The notes below the pieces were generated by a model, which did not search any database, was not told where the DNA came from, and was given only the letters and a program-made list of their open reading frames with translations. From assembly GCA_965226185.1 (NCBI GenBank), contig CBDDCT010000006.1, forward strand, positions 1-64,000: DNA of 64,000 bases, given 5' to 3'. Each line of letters starts with the position of its first letter. Position 1 is the stretch's first letter. Source of the stretch: CBDCYS01 sp965226185 (lineage in GTDB: Bacteria; Acidobacteriota; Terriglobia; Bryobacterales; UBA6623). Made by a program: the position numbers and the translations under genes. Of this stretch, positions 1 through 8,204 are shown in pieces.

Positions 1-2
1 TC

Positions 3-95
3 GTCGAGCCGGTCACGACGCCCAATTGTACCGCTCCCGGATACCTGCTGGTAAACAAGCCTTTCCGCCCGCAATCCGGTTCAAGGCCATGGTAA
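3..95 (+). CDS. possible 3' end of a gene entering from the left
   Basis: One plus-strand frame is open from the window edge to a TAA at 93-95 and encodes about 30 residues (...PGYLLVNKPFRPQSGSRPW). It could be the C-terminus of a gene lying mostly outside the window, but the stretch is short and I recognise no family. From 96 to 230 I see nothing that can be supported. Confidence 0.25.
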   Translation, partial: VEPVTTPNCTAPGYLLVNKPFRPQSGSRPW

Positions 96-230
96 CTCAA
101 TACACGAGGGGCTTTCAGCTCTTCCTGCGACTCGGAGAAGGGACTCTGACGGCGGATACGTGGTGGTAATACGATTCACCAACACCTCTCGGCGGACGAG
201 TCGTAAGTGGTTGTTTTTCTTGAGGTTTAG

Positions 231-270
231 TCCGCTTTTCTCGCCTCGTCAGGTGGTGAGAAATGCGGGC
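231..270. repeat. solo hairpin form of dispersed inverted-repeat element
   Basis: CCGCTTTTCTCGCC (232-245) is followed by GGTGGTGAGAAATGCGGG (252-269), an imperfect inverted repeat with a short loop. It abuts the TAG stop of the gene at 270-1280. The same arms occur near 54647-54680, and as ends of longer elements at 61399-61566 and 63698-63872. It may act as a terminator for the flanking gene. Confidence 0.55.
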
Positions 271-1280
271 TAGCGCTTTCTCGCCGCCTCCGCGGCCTCC
301 TTCTCTTTGGCGCGCGCGCCAGCGAGGATGTTGTAGAGGCCGTAGTTCCCCTCGTGGCAGGCGTACTCGAACAGCGGGCCGTCCGTCCTTCTCATAGGCA
401 TCATCGCGGTCCAGGGGCGCGTGTACGAATTCGGATCCTCGACCGTGAACTCGTAAAGTACCGTGTCAGCGTCGGCGCGCGTAAAGCGTTCGACCAGGTG
501 GGTGTCGGCGCTGGATCCGCTGAGGCTCGTCTCGCGCAGGAAGTTGATGGTATCCACGACCAGCGTATCGCCCTCCCAGCGGCCGCGCGAGTCGCCCGCC
601 CACTGACGGAGTTTTCCATGCGGACGCCCGTCAGTAGGGATGATGCGAGTGTTATGCACCATCTCGTTGAGGATCACCACGTATCCCGGAACCTGCAGAA
701 TGTGAACGTTATTGTTATAGGCCGAGGAAACCATCGGCGGTCCGGAGTTGAACCCCATGATGCAACGGTCGGCCAGACTGCGGTCCTCATGGGAATCGCC
801 GAAGCCTGAATTCGACTTCGCTCGCCGCTCCGCTAGTCTTTGTTTGGCCCCCTCCGTAAAGGGAATTCTCCCGTCCGGCGGATCGACAATCAGCGACGTG
901 CGCTTGTCCTCGGTGAGCTCGACTCCCCGCTCGTACCAGAACTCGTTGTAGGACAAAACGCCGCCTTCCGCCTTCGGTGCGTAACCGGCCCACGGCGCCC
1001 CTGTGATCGGATCGAACAGATCGCGATTGAGGCGCCGGTTGCGATAGGCTTCAAACTCCGCCGCTTCTTCGGCGTTCAGTGTCGCCTTCCCCGCCAGCTC
1101 TTTGGGACGCTGCAGTGGCGTGATGGTACGGAAGGTGAACAGGCCCTGTATGTCTGGCGAGCCGTCCGCTGTTCGGGGGGGAATCCAGCGGTCCGTCTTG
1201 GCCTGGCCGAGAGCGGGTAGTGGCGCCAGCCAGAGGGTGACAATCATCGTGAACAACGCGGTGAGAAATCGAGCACTCAT
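270..1280 (-). CDS. secreted protein of unknown function (paralogue of the gene at the right window edge)
   Basis: The 336-residue protein starts with a clear Sec signal peptide (about residues 1-26, ending ALGQA) and is predicted to be exported. GGAGG six bases upstream of ATG 1280 supports this start. The mature part carries the motif WIPPRTADGSPDIQG near the N-terminus and FEYACHEGNYGLYNILAGA near the C-terminus. I recognise this as a protein type common in Acidobacteriota genomes, but I know of no assigned function. The C-terminal segment is closely matched by the partial gene at 63885-64000, so the window holds two members. The stop codon abuts a small hairpin repeat (231-270). It is not obviously part of the formate dehydrogenase operon upstream, from which it is separated by about 250 bases. 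Confidence 0.85.
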   Translation of the reverse strand: MSARFLTALFTMIVTLWLAPLPALGQAKTDRWIPPRTADGSPDIQGLFTFRTITPLQRPKELAGKATLNAEEAAEFEAYRNRRLNRDLFDPITGAPWAGYAPKAEGGVLSYNEFWYERGVELTEDKRTSLIVDPPDGRIPFTEGAKQRLAERRAKSNSGFGDSHEDRSLADRCIMGFNSGPPMVSSAYNNNVHILQVPGYVVILNEMVHNTRIIPTDGRPHGKLRQWAGDSRGRWEGDTLVVDTINFLRETSLSGSSADTHLVERFTRADADTVLYEFTVEDPNSYTRPWTAMMPMRRTDGPLFEYACHEGNYGLYNILAGARAKEKEAAEAARKR

Positions 1281-1531
1281 CTGAAACCTCCGCTACTTTC
1301 CAATACTATAGTCCGCTGACACGCCAGCCGGGGGGATTGTCTGACGATAGGTAGAGCGGCTGGTATCACGAAGATGAGCTCTTCACTCACCACCGGAGCC
1401 CGGCGATGCCCTCGCTGGTAGATCGCCTTGAGATGATGACGTCCAACTCGGGACAGGTTGTGAATTGGGCCGTGGACGCAGAGAATTCGTTGGACTTGTG
1501 CCGCTGACTTGGACGCGCAAGTCACATAAGG
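1281..1531. other. intergenic region without recognised gene
   Basis: This stretch separates the secreted protein gene from the 3' end of the formate dehydrogenase operon. Both neighbours are on the minus strand. An 82-codon minus-strand frame (1277-1525) has no recognisable family and looks random. The region should contain the promoter of the 270-1280 gene, but I see no clear -35/-10 pair. Confidence 0.4.
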
Positions 1532-2554
1532 TTACGATTCTGCTGGCCCATCCGAGTCTCGGATCTGCACGAACTGCCAGCCGAAACGCCCTTTGATGCA
1601 CAGATGGCCGTTAGTGACTTCCTGGTCGAACGGTGAGGTGACTTTGACGATCTTGTTTTCCTGAGTGTGCAAGGTCACCGTGCAACCGACACCGCAATAG
1701 GGGCAGATCGTGTCGGTTTGCTCCTGCTTGGACTCGTCCCAGGAGCCCTCCTGACGCATGTCCTGTTCACTTTTGAACATGAGGGCGCCGGTCGGGCAGA
1801 CACCGATGCAGTTGCCGCAATAGACGCAAGCGGAATTGGGCAACGCGGTGGTGTACTCCGTCGAGATGCGGGCGTCGAAGCCGCGTCCGGCGACCGCGAT
1901 GGCGAATGTGTTTTGGGCATCGACGCCGCAAGCCTCGACGCACTTGTAGCAGAGAATGCATTTCGAGTAGTCGCGGGTGTAAAGGTCGTTGTCGACCTTG
2001 ACCGGCTGCCGGACGTTCGCCGCGGAGGTTCCGTCCGGGGCGTCGTGCTCGCCAGGGCGCACGGTATCTCTGACACCCTCAGCCGCCGAATCGGCCGGCG
2101 GGCCGTAGCGCCCGGGTTTGGCCTCGTATTGCTCCATGTACCCCTGCAACTCGGGGGCAGTCGAGACGTCGACCGATGACGAAAGAAATTCGAGCACCAT
2201 GCGCCGGCTCAATCGCACGCGCTCGGAGTCGGTCCTGACCACCATGCCCGGCTCGACTTTCCGCGAACAGGCAGGAACAAGTGTTCGAGATCCTTCAAGT
2301 TCGACCACACAGACGCGGCAGACGTTGACTGGGGTGAGGTTTTCGAGGTAACAGAGTGTAGGCGTACCGATGCTGAGCTTGCGGGCGGCTTCGAGAATCG
2401 TCGAGCCCTCGGGCGCCGAAACTGTTTCTCCGTCAATCGTCAGTTCGACTTCCGGTTCGGGGTCTTTGGGTGGCGCGACGGAGATTGGCCCTCGCGGCAC
2501 GGGAATGCGAAGCACCGGAGCGTCGAGGGGCGTTGGCTGGTTTTCGGAACTCAT
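1532..2554 (-). CDS. formate dehydrogenase alpha chain, N-terminal iron-sulfur part (NuoG/HoxU-like, encoded as a separate gene)
   Basis: This 340-residue cytoplasmic subunit should carry electrons between the molybdenum site and the NADH module. A [2Fe-2S] ferredoxin domain uses Cys68, 79, 82 and 96. Two [4Fe-4S] motifs use Cys199/202/205 and Cys253, and Cys243/246/249 and Cys209. The C-terminus is the first molybdopterin-oxidoreductase Fe4S4 domain (Cys284, 287, 291, 319), ending LCIKGRFGWQFVQ. In one-piece NuoG-type FdhA proteins that motif leads directly into the catalytic domain, which here is a separate gene starting at 6638. No Cys lies between residues 97 and 198, so the usual His-Cys3 cluster of NuoG/HoxU is missing. 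It is the last gene of the operon, 64 bases after the NuoEF-like gene. Confidence 0.85.
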   Translation of the reverse strand: MSSENQPTPLDAPVLRIPVPRGPISVAPPKDPEPEVELTIDGETVSAPEGSTILEAARKLSIGTPTLCYLENLTPVNVCRVCVVELEGSRTLVPACSRKVEPGMVVRTDSERVRLSRRMVLEFLSSSVDVSTAPELQGYMEQYEAKPGRYGPPADSAAEGVRDTVRPGEHDAPDGTSAANVRQPVKVDNDLYTRDYSKCILCYKCVEACGVDAQNTFAIAVAGRGFDARISTEYTTALPNSACVYCGNCIGVCPTGALMFKSEQDMRQEGSWDESKQEQTDTICPYCGVGCTVTLHTQENKIVKVTSPFDQEVTNGHLCIKGRFGWQFVQIRDSDGPAES

Positions 2555-2618
2555 AATGCAGCTTCTTCAGGTAAGGCCCGCACAGGTTGTCGCTCCCGCC
2601 AGGATCGAGGAAGAGTCG

Positions 2619-4484
2619 TTATTCGAAGATTCTCCACTTGCCCAGCGCCGATTCAATTGCACTTGAGGCCGTGTGCCCCAGCCCGCAAATCGACGCGTCG
2701 CGCATCACCTGGCTGATTTCCTTGAGCATGGCGGCTTCTTCCTCCACCGAGCCTAACGGACGGCCGTTGTTCAGGCGGTGCAACATCTCTTCCTGGCGGA
2801 CGGTGCCGACACGGCAAGGCACGCATTGCCCGCAAGACTCGTCGCGGAAAAAGCGCGCGATCCGCAGCAGGATCTTCTTCATGTCGACCGTGTCGTCGAA
2901 CAACATCACAACCGCCGAACCCAGCGTGGCGCCGATCGCCCGCGTGCCCTCGAAAGTCAGCGGCGTATCGAGTTCGCCGGGCGTAACGAAGGCGCCGGCG
3001 GCTCCACCCAGCAGAACGGCCTGAAGCTTCCCAGTACCGCCGACGCCGCCGGCCAGTTCGATCACCTGGCGCAACGTGACGCCGAATTCGGCTTCGTAGA
3101 CTCCCGGCCGCGAGACGTGCCCGCATACACAGAACAGCTTGGGACCACTCGAACGCTCGGTGCCAATGCCGCCGAAAGCGGCGCCGCCCTCGAGAACGAT
3201 GTGGGGCACGTTGACCAGGGTCTCGACGTTGTTGACCAGAGTCGGCCGCCCGAACAATCCTGCCTGCGTCGGGTAGGGCGGCTTGTTGCGCGGTTCGCCC
3301 CTGTAGCCCTCGATGGAGTTGAACAGGGCCGTCTCCTCGCCGCAGATGTAGGCTCCGGCGCCGCGCCGGATCTCAATGTCGAATTCCACTCCGTGTCCCA
3401 TCACGGCGGCGCCGAGGAGCCCGGCCTGGCGCGCTTTTTCGATGGCGTTCTGAAGACGTTCGGTCGCCAGAGGATACTCGCCTCGAATATAGATGAAACC
3501 CTTTTCGCAGCCGGTCGCGGTTGCGGCAATCGTCATCGCTTCAACGACCGCGAAAGGATCGCCCTCCATGAGGATGCGATCCTTGAAAGTGCCGGGTTCC
3601 GACTCATCGGCGTTGCAGACCAAGTAGCAAGGCGCTTCCGCTTCACTGACGGCCTTCCATTTAATGGCGGCCGGAAAAGCAGCCCCGCCGCGTCCCACAA
3701 GCTTGGCGTCGGTGACTTCTTGAATCACCGCTCGCGAGCCGAGCTCGAACGCCTTCTCGAGCGCCGCGTAGCCTCCGTGAGCCCGGTAATCGTCGAGGCT
3801 TTCGGGATCGGCTTGGCCGATGCGCTTCAGCAACCGCAACTGAGGCTGCCCGGCTTGGGGGACAGAGACAGCCGCATCGAGGACGTCGGGGTGAGCGGCC
3901 GGCCGCCCGTTGGCTGAACTCAGACTGGAGCGAACGGCTGCCTCTTCAGCGGGAGCCAGGACTTTCTCCCAGGGGTGCTCGCCGGCGGCTGAGAGCAACG
4001 CAGCGGGGGCGCGCTCGCAAAGCCCCAAGCAGGGGCTGCGCAGCCAGGCCGTTTTGCCGTCTTCGCCCGGTGAGCCGGCCGGGCCAAGCTGTTGCTCCAG
4101 ACGCCGGCAAGTTTCGTCGGCGCCCTTCGTCAGGCAGGCGATGTCATCGCAGACATGAACGACAACAGGCGGCCGCGGGCGGACCGACAATAGAGCATAA
4201 AAATCGGCGACGCCAAACGCCTCCGCCGGAGGAACATTGAGCCGTTTGCAGGCGTAGTTCAGCGCCCCCGGGCTAATCCAGCCGATCCGCGACTGGATTC
4301 CGTGCAAAACCGGCAGCAGGCGGTCCCGTTGCGCCCGAACGGCATGACCCGTCGAAGCCGTGCGGCCCTCGGAATCCGCAAGCCGGACGCCCCCCAGCCA
4401 TCTTGACTCGGCGGGACCAAGCACGCCATCCACGGCGGATTTCTCTTCCGTTGTGGGTTCGTCCGAAGTGAAGTGCAGATCCAC
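2619..4484 (-). CDS. formate dehydrogenase beta subunit, NuoE-NuoF fusion (NADH-binding diaphorase)
   Basis: The 621-residue protein is the NAD-reducing module of the formate dehydrogenase. Residues about 45-165 form a NuoE-type thioredoxin-like [2Fe-2S] domain with ligands Cys112, 117, 152 and 156. Residues about 220-621 are NuoF-like. They show the FMN/NADH-binding GRGGAAFP motif, CNADESEPGTFKDR, the glycine-rich GAGAYICGEETAL segment, and the [4Fe-4S] motif ESCGQCVPC near the C-terminus. The extra C-terminal ferredoxin domain of some FdhB/HoxF proteins is absent. NuoE-NuoF fusions of this kind are known for NAD-dependent formate dehydrogenases and bidirectional hydrogenases. It lies between the catalytic gene and the N-terminal alpha gene, on the same strand. 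Confidence 0.88.
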   Translation of the reverse strand: MDLHFTSDEPTTEEKSAVDGVLGPAESRWLGGVRLADSEGRTASTGHAVRAQRDRLLPVLHGIQSRIGWISPGALNYACKRLNVPPAEAFGVADFYALLSVRPRPPVVVHVCDDIACLTKGADETCRRLEQQLGPAGSPGEDGKTAWLRSPCLGLCERAPAALLSAAGEHPWEKVLAPAEEAAVRSSLSSANGRPAAHPDVLDAAVSVPQAGQPQLRLLKRIGQADPESLDDYRAHGGYAALEKAFELGSRAVIQEVTDAKLVGRGGAAFPAAIKWKAVSEAEAPCYLVCNADESEPGTFKDRILMEGDPFAVVEAMTIAATATGCEKGFIYIRGEYPLATERLQNAIEKARQAGLLGAAVMGHGVEFDIEIRRGAGAYICGEETALFNSIEGYRGEPRNKPPYPTQAGLFGRPTLVNNVETLVNVPHIVLEGGAAFGGIGTERSSGPKLFCVCGHVSRPGVYEAEFGVTLRQVIELAGGVGGTGKLQAVLLGGAAGAFVTPGELDTPLTFEGTRAIGATLGSAVVMLFDDTVDMKKILLRIARFFRDESCGQCVPCRVGTVRQEEMLHRLNNGRPLGSVEEEAAMLKEISQVMRDASICGLGHTASSAIESALGKWRIFE

Positions 4485-4682
4485 GATTTTCCGTTGAGCC
4501 GTTGTTCCGCTGAGCCGTTGAGCCGTTGAGCCGTTGAGCCTTATCGGCTATCGTTGCTGCCTATTGCGCGTCTCGCGGGCGCCATTCGCGGGAGGAAACC
4601 ATCGCCTCCCGAAGAATCGGGAGGCGGTACGGCTGGACGCTGGCGCCACGAGGCGTGCCGACACTGCCTGTGCGGCGATTCA
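4485..4682. repeat. spacer with 8-bp tandem repeats and a perfect hairpin
   Basis: This gap lies inside the formate dehydrogenase operon. Positions about 4507-4540 repeat the 8-mer GAGCCGTT several times in tandem, and an earlier copy lies at 4493-4504. Positions 4604-4625 form a perfect stem-loop, GCCTCCCG / CGGGAGGC with a 6-base loop. The hairpin has no T-tract on the transcribed strand, so it may be an mRNA-processing or attenuating structure rather than a full terminator. Confidence 0.6.
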
Positions 4683-6638
4683 CTAGTCTCCCGCCAGCGC
4701 CTGTTCGCGCGGTTCCGCGATCTCGTTTTCTTCCAGCTTGTCGATGCGAATCGCCGTGGCTTTGAATTCCGCTGTTCCCGACTTCGGGTCCACGGCGTCA
4801 ATGGTTAACCGGTTCGTCTCGACCTCATCGGGGAAGTGCAGCGTCATGAACGCCAGTCCCGGCCGCAGCGATGAATCAATGCGAACCGGCGCGGCCACCG
4901 AGCCGCGGCGGGACGTTACGCGGACCCGCTCTCCGTCGGCGACCCCATAGCGTTCACCATCTTCGGGTGACAGATCCAGCGATTCACCTCGTCGCAGGGG
5001 CGACTGATAGAACCCTGTCTGTACGCCCGTGTTATAGGAATCAAGCCGCCTCCCCGTCGTCAGACGGATGGGATACTCATCACTCAGCTTGTCGACCGGC
5101 GGTGAATGGCCGACCGGGCTGAACGGCGCGCGCGGACCAATTATGGGGCGCTCCCATAGCCTTCCATGCAGGAACAACTCTCCGGGGTGCGACTCGTCGT
5201 AACAGGGCCAGCGGATGCCTCCCAGCTTCTCCAATCTCTCGTACGACATGCCGGCGTGCATCGGCGAAAGGCCGCGCAGCTCGTTCCATATCGCTTCGGG
5301 ATCCGGCTCGCCCCAGTTGTAGCCCAGGTGCTTTGCCATGTCAAAAACGATCTCGACGTCGTCACGCGCTTGCGGCGGCGGAGTCAGTGCCCGCCTGACG
5401 CGCTGCACCTTGCGCTCGCTGCTGGTCACCGTGCCATCGGACTCGGACCATCCCGAGGCCGCCGGCAGAACGACATCGGCAATCTCCGCCGTCTGAGTCA
5501 TCAGGATGTCCTGAACGACCAGAACGTCGAGCCCCTCCATCAGCTTCCGAGCCCGCTTGGCGTCAGCTTCGGAGCTAATCGGGTTTTCGCCGATCACGTA
5601 AAGAGCGGTAAACTCACCTCGCTCCATGGCGTCGAACATGCCAGCCAAGTGCCATCCGCGCTTGGGAGGGACCTTGCAGCCCCAGGCCTTTTCGAACTTC
5701 GCGCGCAGCTCGTCGTTTTCCACGTGCTGGAACCCGGGCAAGCGGTCGGGGAGAGCGCCCATGTCGCCGCCGCCCTGCACGTTGTTCTGCCCGCGCAGAG
5801 GACTCAAGCCCGAGCCATAGCGGCCTACATGACCGGTCAGCAACGCCAGGTTGATCAGCGCCAGCACGTTGTCGACAGCGTTGTGGTGCTCGGTGATGCC
5901 AAGCGTCCAGCACAGCGAAGCGCGGCCGGCGGTGGCATAGGCATGCGCCAGCTCACGAATGGCCTCGCCTGGTACGCCGGTAGCCTTCTCCGCATACTCG
6001 AGCGTGAAAGGTTCGACCTGCGCCTTGTATTCTTCAAAGCGGCTGGTAGCGTTTTGAATGAACTCGTCATTCGCCAGCCCGGCCGCGATGATCTCGCGTC
6101 CGGCTGCATTCGCCAGCGGAATGTCGCTGCCGACATCAATGCCCAGCCAGCGATCGGCCCATTGGGCGGACCCGGTGCGGCGCGGGTCGACCACGTAGAG
6201 CTTCGCGCCGCTGTGCACGCCCTTGAGCAGGTGATGGAAGAAGATCGGATGCGTTTCGCGCGCATTCGATCCCCAAAGGAGGATGACGTCGGCTTCCTCG
6301 ATCTCCTGGTAGGAACTCGTTCCCCCGCCCGCCCCGAACACTGTCGCCAGACCGACGACGCTGGGAGCGTGTCAAGTACGGTTACAACTGTCGATGTTGT
6401 TGCTGCCAAAGACGGTCCGGGCAAACTTTTGGGAGATGAAGTTCAGCTCGTTTGTGGTTTTAGAACAACTGAAAATCCCAAATGTTTGGGGGCCGTGCTT
6501 GTCAACAGCAGCCTGGAAGCCGGTGGTCGCGCGAGTCAGCGCCTCGTCCCAACTGGCGGGACGAAGGTTTCCGTTTTCGCGCACCAAAGGCTGCGTCAAT
6601 CGACCGTTGCGCTTGCTCCGGCTGGACATAGAATCCAT
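4683..6638 (-). CDS. fdhA: formate dehydrogenase catalytic subunit, selenocysteine-containing (molybdopterin/tungstopterin oxidoreductase)
   Basis: Read through the in-frame TGA at 6372-6374, this is a 651-residue catalytic subunit that oxidises formate to CO2 (or the reverse) at a bis-MGD Mo/W site. The local peptide is DSCNRT-U-HAPSVVGLATVFG, exactly the selenocysteine context of FdhF/FdhA, with Sec at residue 89. The molybdopterin-binding core follows (LLWGSNARETHP, GSGLSPLRGQNNVQGGGDMG, YVIGENP). The C-terminus is a molybdopterin dinucleotide-binding domain (PIRLTTGRRLDSYNTG, FMTLHFPDEVETNRLT). The N-terminal Fe4S4 domain normally fused here is absent. It is encoded by the gene at 1532-2554. 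ATG 6638 or ATG 6629 are both possible starts, and neither has a strong ribosome site. No sel genes lie in this window. Confidence 0.88.
6343..6374 (-). promoter_or_regulatory. SECIS element for selenocysteine insertion
   Basis: The UGA (6374-6372) is followed after 12 bases by a 6-bp stem, GUCGUC / GGCGAC, closing a GGUCU loop (6359-6343). In Escherichia coli fdhF the GGUCU loop occurs in the same codons after the UGA (codons 7 and 8) and is the SelB contact. The match in sequence, spacing and reading frame makes this a convincing bacterial SECIS. Confidence 0.88.
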
Positions 6639-6752
6639 TGTAGAGCAACGGTAGCAAAACGGTCAGGTCGTGGCCCTCAAATTTTGCCCGGTTTGTCGCT
6701 TTACAGCTCGGCTCTTGTTGTGCCATCGTGGGCTTGCAGGAGGGCTAAGACG

Positions 6753-7727
6753 ATGAGTGACGACATCAGCCGCCGACGCTTTATCGGAACGACGGTTGCC
6801 GGCGCCGCAGCCGCCAGGGGAGCCCAGGCCGGCGCCAAAAAGCTGCCGACGCGTCTATTGGGCCGCACGGGCGAGCAGCCGTCCATCTTGGCCTTCGGCT
6901 GCGGCAGCCGGCTACTGATGTACGAAGACATGGACAAGGGCGTCGAGGCCATCCACCTGGCGATTGATTCCGGCATCACTTACCTCGATTCGGCCCAGGC
7001 TTACGGCGACGGCAAGAGTGAAACCTGGGTAGGTGAGGTGATGAAAACCCGCCGCAAGGAAGTGTTTCTGACGACGAAGATTCGCGTCCGCGGCTACGAC
7101 GAGGCGGCTGCGGAAACCGAGAAAAGCTTCAAGCGCCTCAACACCGGCCAAGTCGACTTGATCCACATCCATAACCTCTGGGGAGACGACGATCTCGCGG
7201 CGGCGGAAAAGGGAGCCCTCAAGCTACTTTATAAACTCCGCGACGAGAAGGCTTGCCGCTTCATCGGCGTGACCAGCCACACGTTTCCGGAAACGCTGGC
7301 GAAGGCTCTGAACAGACACGATTTCGATTGCACGCAAATGGCTCTCAATGCGGCCATGCAAGGCCGCAGCACCGAGGGCAAAAATCTCCCGCCCGTACCC
7401 GCCAGCAGCTTCGAGCGGATCGCACTGCCGGTGGCGAAGAAAAAGAACCTGGGCGTAATCGCGATGAAAGTGACCGCGCAGGAAAACTTGGTGGGCGATG
7501 GAGCAGGCAAGTCCAGCATCGGGCCGCTGCTGCGCTACGCTCTTTCCTTGCCCGTGTCGGTGGCGGTTGTCGGCATGCCGAAGCTCGATTACATCCGCCA
7601 AAATACCGAAATCGCACGAAGCTTCAGGCCCATGCCGAAGAGAGAGATGCGTGAATTTTCACGCCGAATGGCCGACGCGAACAAAGTAGCAATGGACCGC
7701 TATTTCTGCTGCCATGAAGACGTGTAA
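6753..7727 (+). CDS. Tat-exported aldo/keto reductase
   Basis: The 324-residue protein starts with a twin-arginine leader, SRRRFIG followed by an Ala-rich stretch, so it is probably exported folded. The catalytic tetrad of the aldo/keto reductase family is visible: Asp79 and Tyr84 in YLDSAQAYGDGK, Lys109 in TKIRVRG, and His138/140 in LIHIHNLW. It should reduce carbonyls or oxidise alcohols with NAD(P)H; the substrate is unknown. CAGGAGGGC upstream of ATG 6753 decides the start. The frame is open further upstream over the antisense of fdhA, but that extension is an artefact. The C-terminus RYFCCHEDV has paired Cys. It is divergent from fdhA with a 114-base promoter gap. Confidence 0.88.
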   Translation: MSDDISRRRFIGTTVAGAAAARGAQAGAKKLPTRLLGRTGEQPSILAFGCGSRLLMYEDMDKGVEAIHLAIDSGITYLDSAQAYGDGKSETWVGEVMKTRRKEVFLTTKIRVRGYDEAAAETEKSFKRLNTGQVDLIHIHNLWGDDDLAAAEKGALKLLYKLRDEKACRFIGVTSHTFPETLAKALNRHDFDCTQMALNAAMQGRSTEGKNLPPVPASSFERIALPVAKKKNLGVIAMKVTAQENLVGDGAGKSSIGPLLRYALSLPVSVAVVGMPKLDYIRQNTEIARSFRPMPKREMREFSRRMADANKVAMDRYFCCHEDV

Positions 7728-7802
7728 AACGGCCACTTGCGAATCATCTTTCGCTGGACCGGCCCGGGTCCCGCCGATGTGGACATCCGCGACCACCACT
7801 GA
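7728..7802 (+). pseudogene. HigB toxin remnant (C-terminal fragment)
   Basis: Directly after the aldo/keto reductase stop, one frame reads NGHLRIIFRWTGPGPADVDIRDHH and then TGA (7800-7802). This matches the C-terminal pattern of RelE/HigB-family toxins (NDQWRICFRW...DVEIVDYH). No start codon or N-terminal two thirds is present, so the toxin cannot be made. It ends 9 bases before higA, the normal higBA arrangement. Confidence 0.7.
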
Positions 7803-7811
7803 ACAACCACC

Positions 7812-8147
7812 ATGGGACTGATGAGACGGCGAAGACCACCCACGCGGGCAGGCGAGATCCTGCATCAGGAGTTCCTGCTGCCGCTTGGAATGACGCAGAA
7901 GCAGATTGCCGGTCACGTCGGCTGCGACGTCAAGGTGATCAATCGAATCGTGAACGGTCGCAGCTCGGTGACCGCCGAGATGGCGCTCAAACTCGCCGCA
8001 GCCTTTCGAACCACCCCTGAATTCTGGCTCAATGCTCAGAAAGCCGTGGATCTCTACAAAGCCTCGACCCGGATCCGGAAACTCCTCTGGCCCGTTCGCA
8101 ATGTGCGAGCGTTCGGGAACGTATCGCCTCGTACGCGCCGATCTTAA
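7812..8147 (+). CDS. higA: HigA-type XRE antitoxin, orphaned
   Basis: The 111-residue protein has the HigA/VapI layout: PTRAGEILHQEFLLPLGMTQKQIAGHVGCDVKVINRIVNGRSSVTAEMA is a helix-turn-helix, followed by the family signature TTPEFWLNAQKAVDLY. In an intact system it would bind HigB and repress the higBA promoter. Here the toxin gene is reduced to a 3' fragment, so the antitoxin is orphaned. The C-terminal tail (about residues 90-111) is less typical and rich in Arg; a late frameshift is possible. A group II intron remnant follows about 60 bases downstream. Confidence 0.82.
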   Translation: MGLMRRRRPPTRAGEILHQEFLLPLGMTQKQIAGHVGCDVKVINRIVNGRSSVTAEMALKLAAAFRTTPEFWLNAQKAVDLYKASTRIRKLLWPVRNVRAFGNVSPRTRRS

Positions 8148-8204
8148 GGATAACCCCACAACGATTCTGGGGCTACTCGTCCGGGAGAAATGAATAGAAA
8201 TAGG

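Noticed and set aside
4490..4540. Tandem repeats as a possible CRISPR array
   Set aside because: Units are 8 bp without spacers, and no cas genes are present.
6372..6374. Stop codon in fdhA as evidence for a pseudogene
   Set aside because: The residue context and the SECIS hairpin fit selenocysteine insertion, and the rest of the gene is intact.
5166..6752. Long plus-strand frame upstream of the aldo/keto reductase, antisense to fdhA
   Set aside because: It is the GC-driven shadow of the catalytic gene. The Tat leader and ribosome site fix the reductase start at 6753.
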